From: Ananas comosus
Lineage: Eukaryota > Streptophyta > Magnoliopsida > Poales > Bromeliaceae
Assembly (NCBI RefSeq): GCF_001540865.1
Contig: NC_033631.1
Location: 5,055,282-5,119,281 of the forward strand
Length of the DNA stretch: 64,000 nucleotides
Reading direction: 5' to 3'
Of the stretch, positions 46,071 to 54,265 are shown in pieces. Each line of letters starts with the position of its first letter. Position 1 is the first letter of the stretch. The translations under genes were made by a program, and so were the position numbers. The notes under the pieces are model-generated. The model was not told the DNA's origin. It searched no databases and saw nothing but the letters and a program-made list of their open reading frames with translations.

Positions 46071-48611
46071 GGCTACTGTGCTATTAGGAGCACAGCAGTT
46101 CTTGTGCTCCTAAGTTCTTAACCACCTATCAAATTTGATGAGTGGTTAGGGTGAAAGGGAGAAGAGTAATTGGAGAGAAATTAGGTTTCTCAATTTCTCT
46201 TCTCTTTAAATTTCTCTCCAATTTTTCTTCTCCCTAAGTTCTTAACCACCTATCAAATTTGATGAGTGGTTAGGGTGAAAGGGAGAAGAGTAATTGGAGA
46301 GAAATTAGATTTCTCAATTTCTCTTCTCTTTAAATATCTTCCTAATTTCTCTTCTCTCTCTAACCCTAACCACCCATCAAAAGTGATGGATGGTTAGGAA
46401 CTTAGGAGCACAAAGACTGTTGTACTTTTAATAGCACAGTAACCCTACTCTCTCTCTCTCTCTATATATATATATAATCTATTATTTGACAGTTCCTTCC
46501 ATCTACGTGGCGGTCTTTCCTTCGTCCTCTCTCTTTCCCTTCTCTTGATCTTATCCCCTCCTTTCTCTTCTTCTCCAGATCTTATCCCTTCTTTCTTTTT
46601 CCTCTTGATCTTATCCACCCCTCTCTCCTCTCTTATGATGCCTCTCTCTACCCCATCCGATGCCCCTCTCTTACCCCCCCTTTTTCTCCTAATCTTATAT
46701 CTTCCTGCTCCTCTATCTCTCCTCCTCTTGACCTTATCCATCTGTCTCTTTCCACCTTTGATGTCTCTCTCCCCTCTGATGCCTCTCTCTTTCTCTCTCT
46801 CCCGCGCTCCCTCCCTATTCACTCGGCCGCTCTTTCTCTCCACGAAAATTCAACAAGATCCTTGACGCTAGTTAGGTGGGAATGCTAAAATATTTTTTGT
46901 TTATTTGCATTTTAGCAATTGTATATACATTTATATTTTATTTACTAATGGTGATCTTCCTTTTTTAGGCAAACTTCAACGGTAAGTTTGATGAGATTAG
47001 GAAGAAGTGGGGCGGCGGTATAATGGGATCGAAATCACAATCAAAAACCAAGGCTCGTGACAAACTTCTCGCGAAGGAAGCTGCTCAGAGGATATAAGCT
47101 AGATTTTTCTCTTCAAATTTTGGCTGTAATGTTTTCTACTAGTTTGAGGGAGAAATTTTTTTAGTGGCGGTATTGTAGTCGCCTGAATCAGACAAAGTGT
47201 TTTTGTTTTTGCTTTGAGGAACTCAAATATGCCATTTTTATTTTTTTTAAGTCTCTTATTTTAAAGTCAAAGGTGATACACTTTGGATTTTTAAGTCTCT
47301 TATTTTTTTTCAGTCTCGATCCTTTACATTCAGCCATTAATGAGGCCATAAATGGTATTTTACTCATTTTCCTTTGTATTTTGATGGTGCCTGGTCATGT
47401 TTTGATGCTTATGTCTCTGTGTCTTGGTGGTGCGGATCATGTTTTGATGGTTCTTCTCCAATTTTGATCATCTAGGATTTAGTTATATTGTGTAATTATA
47501 TTTGATAAATTCAATTATCTTGTTTAATAATAATTATATTATTTTTAGTTTTGCTTCAGGCATTTTTTCTCAATTTGATATAATCCACAAATGAATTATC
47601 CTTTCTCCATGCTTTGGTCCAGAGATGAAGAACTTTTGTNTCCTTTCTCCATGCTTTGGTCCAGAGATGAAGAACTTTTGTTTTATTTAATATAAATTTT
47701 CTCAATTGTACCTTGTATACATATAAAAACAGAGTAATTTTTTTAGAAGATAATCCAAATGCCCAAAAGAGTATTATTTTTTAACAGAGAACGGAGTTTG
47801 TCAGCATATCAAATTCAGTGTAAAATGAAACTCTATTTTCTTTTCCAATTGTTGCCAAACAGGCTCTTCTTGCCTACTTTTTTATCATATCAGAAACTCC
47901 TCCTCTTCTATTCTAGTAGTCTATCCCCCAATTAAATTTTCCGTTTTTTCCTTTTTCTCCATTTTTTGCAATGATGCAGTTGTTTAGGTTCAAGATTTAT
48001 CAGATCACTTTTTGCTTTTTTGACACACCTCATATTTACTTTCGCCTTTCACCGGGAACTCACACAAACCAGATATTTTATTTTTCTTTTTTCCTTTTTT
48101 CNCAATGATGCAGTTGTTTAGGTTCAAGATTTATCAGATCACTTTTTGCTTTTTTGACACACCTCATATTTACTTTCGCCTTTCACCGGGAACTTACACA
48201 AACCAGATATTTTATTTTTCTTTTTCCCTTTTTTCTCCTAATTCCACCATATGGCATACGAACTCTCAAGAAGTACCAGATGGTAAAACGAGAATAGCCA
48301 AAAAAAAAAAAAAAAAAAAACAAAACAAAAAGTTTATAGCAATTCTTACTAGGTCTTTCTTCGACAGCGGCGCCAACCCCACCCAACTGCTTCTGCTGCT
48401 CCTGCTGCTGCTGCTGCTGCCCTTCTCTGGCGTCGTCCTCGAGAGCGGAGCGGACAAGCCGAACCTTGTGGGACTTCGAGATGGAAAATAAGCCCGGAAA
48501 GGGGGCTGCAGTGGGCCGTGGCATGCTGCAGCGGCGGAGTTCGATTGTGGAATCGAGGCGGCGGAAGCAGCCGGCCAGCTGCGGATGGGAGAGCAGAGCC
48601 GTGCTCCCCAT
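29024..48611 (-). CDS. TATC: chloroplast Sec-independent (Tat) translocase subunit TatC, four exons
   Basis: Exons on the minus strand are 48611-48350, 31409-31117, 30491-30201 and 29233-29024, giving 351 aa (plant family about 340). TatC is the polytopic thylakoid-membrane receptor that binds twin-arginine signal peptides with Hcf106 and works with Tha4. Residues 1-87 are a serine/arginine-rich transit peptide with a Gln run (65-73). The mature part has [12 protein letters not shown] (125-136), a first membrane span (about 136-153), [28 protein letters not shown], and WSIDQYFEF. It ends in a helix pair finishing [11 protein letters not shown]. All junctions are GT/AG: exon 1 ends CCT-A before GTAAGA and exon 2 starts CT-GAT after TGCAG, so phase 1 is kept. 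The first intron is 16,940 bp and full of transposons. Exon 1 is joined by phase and composition, the rest by family identity. Confidence 0.88.
30201..30491 (-). CDS. TATC: TatC exon 3
   Basis: Encodes residues 186-282 ([13 protein letters not shown] to [10 protein letters not shown]) in phase 0 at both ends. It spans about three membrane helices and the conserved [10 protein letters not shown] loop. The acceptor is TTGTAG and the donor is CAG|GTAATT. Confidence 0.96.
31117..31409 (-). CDS. TATC: TatC exon 2
   Basis: Encodes residues 88-185, including [20 protein letters not shown] and the first transmembrane helix. The acceptor is TTTGTCCTGCAG ending at 31410 and the donor is AAG|GTAAAC. 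The [15 protein letters not shown] stretch is the cytoplasm/stroma-facing N-terminal region that contacts signal peptides in TatC. Confidence 0.95.
32738..33459 (-). repeat. 3' LTR of the 32738-38209 element
   Basis: 722 bp. Nearly identical to 37485-38209, including the GAAGGAGAAGGTAGAACCTT block and TCCGCACCCGATT near its end. Confidence 0.93.
33460..33649 (-). pseudogene. 3' leftover of the deleted Ty3 interior
   Basis: The 190 bp between the left LTR and the solo LTR is all that remains downstream of the protease region. It encodes no recognisable motif and probably represents the region after integrase. Confidence 0.5.
33650..35909 (+). mobile_element. solo LTR, 2,260 bp, nested inside the Ty3 element
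   Basis: Starts TGTAGTACATTG and ends CTCGGGCGTGACA. The flanks are GGCAC (33645-33649) and GTCAC (35910-35914), a 4/5 match. It carries GGTACCGGTACC-type palindromes at 33791-33986 upstream of a TATTTAAAAG TATA-like box near 34041. The 3' half resembles 26350-27234 and the LTR at 10523-13463 in its transcribed part. Confidence 0.78.
33791..33986 (+). promoter_or_regulatory. GGTACCGGTACC palindrome cluster
   Basis: GAGTACCAGTACC (33791), GGTACCGG (33811), GGGTACCGGTACCC (33891), GGGTACCGGTACC (33954) and GAGTACCGGTACTC (33974) lie within 200 bp upstream of the presumed LTR TATA box. Four similar palindromes occur at 13150-13266. Confidence 0.5.
35910..37481 (-). pseudogene. gag-protease of the deleted Ty3 element
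   Basis: 37481-37263 is a coiled-coil-like leader. 37134-36265 is gag with [16 protein letters not shown], then [19 protein letters not shown], and one zinc knuckle [14 protein letters not shown]. The protease follows in another frame (36422-35910) with the active-site [10 protein letters not shown] and the later [11 protein letters not shown]. The frame change coincides with a 19 bp tandem duplication at 36277-36314. The frame then hits the solo LTR at 35909. No RT follows. Confidence 0.85.
37485..38209 (-). repeat. 5' LTR of the 32738-38209 element
   Basis: 725 bp. It is the partner of 32738-33459, with scattered substitutions and small indels that could date the insertion. Confidence 0.93.
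38319..39168. other. TatC intron sequence with (TA)n run
   Basis: AT-rich intron DNA with a (TA)n microsatellite at about 38556-38583. No gene or element ends recognised. Confidence 0.5.
39169..42998 (+). mobile_element. very long solo LTR, 3,830 bp, perfect TCAAA target duplication
   Basis: Starts TGTAATATCTG and ends GGAGGCGTGACA. TCAAA flanks both sides (39164-39168 and 42999-43003). A TATA-like ACATATATAAATAT is at 39582-39595, followed by a GC-rich stretch (39600-40270), and the 3' part holds ACCTA(G/T)(T/C)CG(A/G)TCGGTT repeats near 41470-41590 and a GGAGACTCTGTCCG block near its end. Reading frames inside it are scattered and show no domain, so I treat them as chance. Such a long LTR fits Del/Tekay-type elements. 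Confidence 0.85.
43039..43199 (-). mobile_element. solo LTR of a Cassandra-type TRIM (5S rRNA-derived)
   Basis: On the minus strand the sequence contains GAGTTAAGCGTGGCTAGAGC then TCCTAGGATGGGTGACCTCC and TGGGAAGTGGGGCGTCATA, matching the 3' half of plant 5S rRNA. The perfect target duplication CACAA lies on both sides (43034-43038 and 43200-43204). The first base pair of the end is mutated (TATGACG instead of TGTGACG). Confidence 0.88.
43720..44035. repeat. fold-back element
   Basis: CCTTGATGTAGCACATTTGCGTTTTACTAT at the left is imperfectly inverted at the right (AAAGTAAAAACGCATTATACCACAAGAGG). CAAAGTGTCACA(T/C)TTTGAA motifs occur within. Non-coding. Confidence 0.6.
44036..44469. other. AT-rich TatC intron sequence
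   Basis: No gene or element recognised. Confidence 0.4.
44470..45017 (-). mobile_element. complete Cassandra-type TRIM, 548 bp
   Basis: Two LTRs (44470-44634 and 44852-45017) frame a 217 bp interior. Both LTRs contain 5S rRNA-derived sequence (GGATGGGTGACTCCTGGGAAG on the minus strand). Inside the right LTR a perfect TGGTATCAGAGCC primer site occurs (minus strand, 44849-44837). The target duplication is ATTTA at 44465-44469 and 45018-45022. The interior has no coding frame, as in TRIMs, which move using proteins from other elements. Confidence 0.93.
45023..46065. other. intron sequence with (TA)n, (GA)n and one N gap
   Basis: There is a single N at 45634. Around the (TA)n run at about 45758-45783, inverted arms (AGCTCAATTA... 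and TAAAATTGAGCT) and the phrases AAAGTACCAAG and GGTGCTT or GTGCTTG hint at a decayed MITE. A (GA)n tract lies at about 46028-46066. No gene seen. Confidence 0.5.
46066..46448. mobile_element. MITE with internal tandem duplication
   Basis: AGTAGGGCTACTGTGCTATTA at the left is inverted at the right (TAATAGCACAGTAACCCTACT). Inside, a segment of about 125 bp with TTCTTAACCACCTATCAAAT and GGGAGAAGAGTAATTGGAGAG is repeated in tandem (from about 46110 and 46233). (GA)n and (CT)n tracts flank the ends. Confidence 0.75.
46969..47097 (+). pseudogene. orphan terminal exon-like coding fragment, unknown gene
   Basis: A poly-pyrimidine tract and acceptor (CTTCCTTTTTTAG) precede a 42-codon open frame ending TAA at 47095-47097. 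It reads [14 protein letters not shown], then [16 protein letters not shown], strongly basic and helix-prone near the end, and looks like a genuine C-terminus rather than chance. I do not recognise the family. No upstream exon of the same gene is visible within TatC intron 1, so it may be a captured gene piece or a relic. It lies on the strand opposite TatC. Confidence 0.45.
47098..47598. other. intron/3'-flank sequence
   Basis: T-rich sequence after the orphan exon. GGTGC(C/G)TGGTCATGTTTTGATG-like phrases are repeated weakly. No gene seen. Confidence 0.4.
47599..47681. repeat. 41 bp direct duplication across a single N
   Basis: TCCTTTCTCCATGCTTTGGT and the following bases to CTTTTGT occur at 47599-47639 and again at 47641-47681, with N at 47640 between. 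This is probably an assembly join artefact. Confidence 0.9.
47969..48236. repeat. about 133 bp direct duplication across a single N
   Basis: CAATGATGCAGTTGTTTAGG and the following sequence occur at 47969 and 48103 with one substitution (CTCACA versus CTTACA). N is at 48102. This is probably two overlapping or allelic contig ends joined without merging. Confidence 0.9.
48350..48611 (-). CDS. TATC: TatC exon 1 (transit peptide)
   Basis: Encodes 87 residues plus the first base of codon 88. It begins [10 protein letters not shown], has few acidic residues at first, then a [11 protein letters not shown] junction of the kind found where plastid transit peptides end, a Gln-rich stretch and AAVEERP. 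The donor is A|GTAAGA at 48349. The start is the first ATG in the frame. A second long open frame on the same strand (48691-48266) overlaps in another frame and has no family features. Confidence 0.8.
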
Positions 48612-48898
48612 CTCCCTCTCTTCTCTTTCTCAGAATTGTTCAGTTGAGAATCCCAAGATATTTTCTCTGCCCCTCTCCCGTTTTGCTGCAACCGGGCCCG
48701 GCTCTCTTCTTATATTTTGGGTTTCTGAAATTGTGGTGATTCCAAATCCTTTTTGACAATGGGTTCCGCCCCAGAAGGGCTGCATCCAACGGGCCTGGGA
48801 ATATGATAGTTGGGGACGCGCAAACCATTTTCCCTTTTGAGCACGGAAAAATAGTTTGTCGCTCCGATGGGCTCCGACAGACGCCTCATAGGCAACTT
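48612..48898 (-). promoter_or_regulatory. presumed TatC upstream region
   Basis: The approximately 290 bp 5' of the TatC ATG is more GC-rich than its surroundings and is bounded by repeat sequence. No clear TATA box could be assigned. The plus-strand open frames here overlap exon 1 and lack support. Confidence 0.35.
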
Positions 48899-48900
48899 TT

Positions 48901-49204
48901 TTTATTATAAATTATTCAAACATGTAGGCAATCTGTATATATGAGTCAACGGTTTAAAAATAAATGAAGACAGTGCATGTTTGCTAAATATACTTTTTNG
49001 TTGTATAGTGTAGTAACATGTGCGATGCGACAGATAAAAAATTAAAAAATTATTAAAATTATTAATGATATATTTTTTTATAAATTTTTAAATAATTTAT
49101 ATTTAATTTATTATAAATTATTCAAACATGTAGGCAATCTGTATATATGAGTCAACGGTTTAAAAATAAATGAAGACAGTGCATGTTTGCTAAATATACT
49201 TTTT
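48901..49204. repeat. 98 bp direct duplication near a single N
   Basis: TTTATTATAAATTATTCAAA through CTAAATATACTTTTT occurs at 48901-48998 and 49107-49204. N is at 48999. The spacing differs from the other two gap duplications because 107 bases of other sequence lie between. Confidence 0.85.
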
Positions 49205-50600
49205 CATCATATTTTAGATCAACATTAATAATAAATTAATACAAATATCGTTTAATTTTTTTTTCTAAAAAAAGACCTTAATGAGAATTTTTATAAAAAC
49301 AAAGAGAAGAGAAAAATGGCATAGATTTGATCGAGCTCAGTTCAAGCAAGAAAGATGGCACCGGTTCGATTCAAGCAAAGAAAAAGAAATTTGGTTTGGT
49401 TCAAGCAAAAAAAAGAAGAGAACTTGAGCTAGTTCAGGGCGGAGCTCTTATTTAACAATTATTGATTCGGTTCAGATAAATTAAAAAAGAAATCTAGTTC
49501 AAAGATAGAAATATATTGAACAATTGGTTTGGTTCAATATAATGAAGTAAGTTGACCCGTTTAAGCATTATTGGTTCGGTTCAAATAATTGAAAAAGAAA
49601 TCTGGTTCAAAGATGGAAATATATAGAATAATTGATGCGGTCCAATGAAGCAAGTTGATCAGGTTCGGTTCAAGCACAAACAAAGAAAAATTATATAATT
49701 ATTTGAAGGACTTGAACTAGTTCAAGGTGGCACCCAATAATCTGGTTTGGTTTAAACAAAGAAAGAGAAATTGGTGGAGCTCACATTTAATTTAACAAAA
49801 AAAGAGAATGATGTCATGTGGCAAAGTTTAAGAGAAATAATGTATAGATATAGATAGATATAGATATAAATATAGATATTTATTTTTTTATTTTCTTTCT
49901 AATTTTCAAATATCTACACTTTATTTTAAGTTGTTATATTTAGTCTCCCTCAGTCAAGATTTTATTACTATTCCGACCATTTTTTGCAATTTATACCAAA
50001 AATACCCATCAAAATGATAGAAATATATTAAAAATTATTTTTTCTATAGAAAAAGTAAGGACAATTTGATTATTTTGCCCTCTCCTTTAATGTCATATCC
50101 TTCTAAAGGACAAAATGTAGATTTTTTAAAGTCAGAAAAGAAAAGCGAAAAAGCAAGTATTTGCAAGGAATTTTTATGTAATTTAGCCCTTTTTCTTTGT
50201 CCTTTAATTTCAATAATAAAAGATAGGTTTTTTTTGCATTAAAAATCTATTAATCTTGTATTTTTTACAAAGTTTGATCTTTTATTTGTAATTTTATAGA
50301 TTCGACCCATATTTCTTAAAATAGTAGTAAGAGATAAATAAGTAAAACCTCCTTTTTGAAAATGTTGGTTGTGGGATTCGGACGCTCTTCGGGCACCTGA
50401 AAAGGGGCTTTTGGCTAAGTTGGTTTTTTAGGACTTTTCTGCTTTTTGGTTTTCAGTGTGTTGATACCAAAAAATTAACACACGCCGACCTAACTTATGT
50501 ATGAGCCAAAGAAAGGATAAAGTAAAAAAACAATCATCAATACAAATAATGAAAGCTGAGTATGTACGGCGCCCTCCCCGCGTTTCGCGGGGCTTCCGCG
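49205..50600. other. AT-rich repeat-like DNA
   Basis: Repeated phrases such as TTGGTTCGGTTCAA and AAAGAAATCTGGTTCAAAGA suggest an old dispersed repeat at 49320-49800. A (TAGATA)n-like tract lies near 49845-49880. No gene recognised. Confidence 0.4.
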
Positions 50601-50792
50601 CTGGCGAGAAAGAGAGAAAGAGAGAGAGAGAGAGAGGAGAGAGGAGAGAGAGCAGACAGAGAGAGAGGAGGAAAGAGAGGGAGAGAGAGCAGAGAGAGAG
50701 AGAGATAGAGAGATAGAGAGAGAGCAGACAGAGAGAGAGAGGGGGGGACACGGGGGCCCCAAGGGCCCGCGCGTAGAGAGAGAGGGGGGGAC
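50601..50792. repeat. (GA)n-rich low-complexity tract ending at a gap
   Basis: A purine tract of GAGAGAG with GCAGACAGAGAG interruptions and runs of G. It ends at the single N at 50793, which joins it to a (TA)n run. Just before it is the palindromic CCCCGCGTTTCGCGGGG at 50577-50593. Reading frames across it are low-complexity artefacts. Confidence 0.85.
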
Positions 50793-51049
50793 NATATATA
50801 TATATAATTATAAATTGAATTTTAAAAATCCAAATATTAAATTCTAAATATTGAAATTTCAATTTGATATATTAAAATTTAAATTTTAAGTTTCAACATT
50901 TTATATTCTAAATTTAAATTTAAATTTTGAATAATAAAATATTTTAAACTTTAAATATTTAGTTATTTATTTTGATTTTTCTTCGTAAATTTCCCGCTGC
51001 GAAGCGCGGGCCTTCACTCGTGTATATTAAAAAGAGTATATTAAAAAAA

Positions 51050-51378
51050 TTATCCACATACACGAAATAAGTATAGATAATAACTAAAAAGAACGATCTA
51101 TTTTGAAGAATACATGTCTTTCACATACAACGATAAAAGGAGGAACCCCCTTTTTTTGAATGGCAGTTCCAAAAAAACGTACTTCTATGTCAAAAAAACG
51201 TATTCGTAGAAATATTTGGAAGAAAAAAGGATATTTAGCTGCAGTAAAAGCTTTTTCTTTAGCGAAATCGGTTTCCACCGGGCATTCAAAAAGTTTTTTT
51301 GTGCGACAAACAAATAATAAAGTCTTAGAATAATCTCAATTGATATAGCCTAAAGAACCTCAAATTTTGTAAGATGAA
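51050..51378 (+). other. plastid DNA insertion (NUPT)
   Basis: An intact rpl32 frame with plastid-style AT-rich spacers on both sides, abrupt on the left near CCGCTGCGAAGCGCGGG-containing repeat DNA and on the right at the start of an LTR (51379). The exact plastid ends are approximate. Confidence 0.75.
51160..51333 (+). CDS. rpl32: plastid ribosomal protein bL32 reading frame in nuclear DNA
   Basis: 57 aa, from [20 protein letters not shown] to TNNKVLE with TAA at 51331-51333. bL32 is a small basic component of the plastid large ribosomal subunit, normally encoded in the small single-copy region between ndhF and trnL. The conserved VPKKRTS N-terminus, the [12 protein letters not shown] core and SKSFFVRQ are present, and no stop or frameshift has arisen, which points to a recent transfer. 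No transit-peptide coding sequence lies upstream in frame, so it is unlikely to be a functional nuclear copy. A misplaced organelle contig is an alternative, but the flanks are nuclear repeats. Confidence 0.85.
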   Translation: MAVPKKRTSMSKKRIRRNIWKKKGYLAAVKAFSLAKSVSTGHSKSFFVRQTNNKVLE

Positions 51379-52171
51379 TGTTAACTAATGGGACACGTGG
51401 TACACCGGGAGTCGGTAATAAGGAGCCTTAAGGTCAAGAGCGTTTAGACGAGAACGATTGAGAAGTGGGGCGTAACTTCCATGAGAAGTGGGGTATAACT
51501 TTCAAGATCATGTCTACACCACTTCCCCCACTACTAAAAACCGACCAATGATGTGGGCTGAGAATACATCATTATAAATAGTAACTTCAAAGCCTATAAT
51601 GGGGGTCTTTCTCTCCCCTGAACGAGAAGACTACCGCATTTTCAATACCTTTATTTTCTCTGCAATTTTATCGCTTTTCTAAGAGTAGTCTACATGTAAT
51701 TTCTTTTCCGCATTTATTGTTTTCCTAGGAGTAGTTTTTAAGTTAGATCTCTAGAGTCTGTATGCCCCACGGGCACACTCTGTTGCAAACTAGATTTTCA
51801 GAGTCTATATGCCCTTTGGGCACACTCTGTTTTATTAATATATTAAAGGCATTCGGCACTTTCAGCCGATCAGTCGCTGTGTGCTTCATCTATTCGGCTC
51901 ATCAAGCCGACCAATTCCTGTGTTTGGTCATTCGGCTCCTCGGCTGACCTTAGTGCTTGTCTGGTCCGTACCTTCGGCTCATCCAGTCGAACTGATTCTA
52001 CAGTAGAAGGTTTCGAACTCGGCTGATCCGATCCCTCATCAACCGAATCGCTTGATCCAGTCGAAGGGCGCAAACTTCGAGGGTCACTATCAGAAGCCGT
52101 TTTTCATCCCGACACGCTCCCCGAGGAGGATCTTTGACCGGGTCGAAGGTCAGAGAAATCGGCTCGCAATA
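51379..52171 (+). repeat. 793 bp LTR
   Basis: Shares GGACACGTGGTAC, the TATGCCC...GGGCACACTCTG repeat and CGGCTC ends with the LTR at 3754-5028. The GGGCACACTCTGTT phrase is duplicated at 51769 and 51817. Confidence 0.75.
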
Positions 52172-52228
52172 AGTTTTTGGCATGCCTGGTGGGACCCATT
52201 CAGGTTTTTCCAATCTAGTCTTTATCCT

Positions 52229-53510
52229 ATGGTTGACGATAACGCTATGAATCTTCGAAATAGAGCCATTCCCAAGCCTTCAGGGAATGACCAAGCTAGT
52301 AGCGCCGAAAATGCGAATGAGAATCAGACGGTACTACTTGTTGGAGGCGAGACTAGTGGACAGTCGACTCATCAAGAGCCGAGTCTAACTCAGGCACTCA
52401 GCCAGATGAGCCGAGCCCTGCAAACTTTAGATCAAAATATCCATCAAAATACCGCTCGACTAGACACGGTGCTGGCCGCCATCACGGCCTATAATGAAAA
52501 TACTGTTCGAATCAAACAATTATTTATCTGAAACGAGCAACCTTATCGGGGGCAACAAGGGCCCCTACATGCGCCGGTGCAACAAAATCCAGTCGCCGGC
52601 GGTATCATAGGCTCAACCGCAAATGGCATATATCCAGACTGTTTATAGGTCGGCGAATATAAACGCCGGCCCGCAGTCGGAGATTGCATTGGGTTTATCT
52701 CTTTTACCAGCTTACCAACCCCAAAATGTAGGGGCTAGAGCTGAGGGGCAGGTTCCGAATATGCAAGGAGTTAATCCTGTTATGCCAAATTTCGGTCTAC
52801 CGCAATGACCGAATATAGTACAAGCACATGTTCCTTTGCAGGGAAACAATAATGAAATATACGCACAGAATGAAGAAGCCATCCGAAATACTTTCGGAGT
52901 TGCCGTAAGGCCGGCAGTGCGGCCTGTATTTAGATCTCCATATCCCGCAAACATCGACGTGGAGCATCCGTATCCGGCAAATTGGAAAATGCTGAAGTTC
53001 GATAAGTTCTCAGGCAATGAGACCAAGAATACAGTCGAGCATATAGCCCGGTTAACGGTCCAATGTAGAGAAGCGGCCGCTGACTCATTTTTTGAAACTT
53101 CGATTATTTAACACGCCGTTAACTAAAACGGCCTTTACTTGGTATACAAGTTTATCAACCAATTCTATCCAAAATTGGGACGAATTGGAAAGAAAATTTC
53201 ATGAGCAATTCTATAGGTCAGAGCCACAATTATCGATTGCCGATTTGGCTTTATATTGACAAAAGTCAAGCGAAACGGTCGAAGAGTATTTGAACCGTTT
53301 CAAAATAGCCAAAATCCGGTGTTTTATGAGAATGCCAGAATCAGAGTTCGCCAAAATGGCGTTAAATGGTCTGCATTTTAAAATAAAAGACCATTTTGAA
53401 GATAAGTATTTTCCTAACCTATTTAATCTAGGTGTTCGAGTTGCCCAATATGAGCAATTCCAAAAGAAAAGTAAGGACGATCAGCTGCAATAGAGCCGAT
53501 ATAAAAATCA
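52229..53510 (+). pseudogene. gag of the plus-strand Ty3 element (broken)
   Basis: Begins with an ATG at 52229 (MVDDNAMNLRNRAIPKPSG) and stops at 52531. Pieces continue at 52623-52808, 52836-53111 and 53290-53493 with FDKFSGNETKNTVEH, then EYLNRFKIAKIRCFM and MALNGLHFKIKDHFED. The order and motifs match the minus-strand gag at 715-3018. Several stops and frame changes break it, and the zinc-knuckle part is deleted. Confidence 0.75.
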
Positions 53511-53787
53511 AAGCAAAGGTAAGGAGAAATTCTTGATAGAAGAGCAGTCGGATCAAGAATAGCCAACCCAAAACTCTATGCATTTTATCAATTCAGCAAT
53601 TCAGCTGAACCGAATTTACTGTAGTGGTTTCGAACCCGGCTAATCCGATCCCTTGTCAGCTGAATCGCTTAATCAATCGAAGGGCGCAAATTTCGAGGGT
53701 CACTATCCGAAGCCGTTTTTCATCCCGACGCACTTCTCGAGGAAGATCTTTGACCGGGTTAGGGATCAAGGAATTCGGCTCCTAACA

Positions 53788-54265
53788 CTACTATAAATAG
53801 AAAGAAGAATGTGCCTGTAATACGTGTCCTTCATACGAGCAAGCGACCATAGCAAATTTCAATTCCTTTTCAATTCCCAGCATTTACGGCTTTTTAGGAG
53901 TAATCTATAGCTTTTCATTTTCTAGGAGCTTAGTTAGTTTCTTGAAAAGCTTAGTTAAGAGTAGATAGTTTTCCTAATTTTCATAGGAGCAGATTTAGTC
54001 CCTATAGCTACTTCTGTAATCGCACTTTTTCGATCAATATAAGTAGTTCGTTTCTTTCGGCCGAATAGCTTTTTGGTTCATTTGTGATTAGTTAGCGGAA
54101 GAGCCCGGTTGAGCTGATCCCTCAACCAAATTGCTTGAATCAGTAGTGGCACATCCGAGGGTCATTCCAGGAGATGATTCGCATTCCAAGAAAGTGTCTG
54201 ACTTGGTCGATGCCTTGATCTGGTCAATGACGCCTCGCATTCGATTTCTAGCCCAACAGATTCAT
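53788..54265 (+). mobile_element. second LTR-like fragment
   Basis: Contains ACTATAAATAGAAAGAAG (TATA-like), TTTTTAGGAGTA, CGAATAGCTTT, GAGCTGATCCCTCAACC and a closing TTTCTAGCCCAACA, resembling the downstream part of the family LTR in diverged form. Together with 53590-53787 it forms a head-to-tail pair of LTR pieces. Confidence 0.5.

Larger units (their letters stand above)
51379..53787 (+). mobile_element. internally deleted Ty3 element, same family as the left edge
   Basis: The 5' LTR is 51379-52171 (TGTTAACTAATGGG ... CGGCTCGCAATA), followed by a primer-site-like TTTTTGGCATGCCTGGTGGG at about 52175-52194 and gag (52229-53500). Near 53570 the sequence jumps into the 3' half of an LTR ending CGGCTCCTAACA at 53787. 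Protease, RT and integrase are absent. The outer flanks (ATGAA and CTACT) do not match, so it is a rearranged copy. Confidence 0.75.

Noticed and set aside
46445..46865. Arg/Glu-rich and Leu/Pro/Ser-rich frames on both strands
   Set aside because: CT-rich low-complexity DNA next to a MITE; no conserved motif.
48266..48691. 141-codon minus-strand frame overlapping TatC exon 1
   Set aside because: It is in a different frame, has low-complexity serine and phenylalanine runs, and exon 1 in the other frame fits TatC by phase.
50490..50862. Leu/Ser-rich frames
   Set aside because: Translation of a (GA)n tract ending at a gap.
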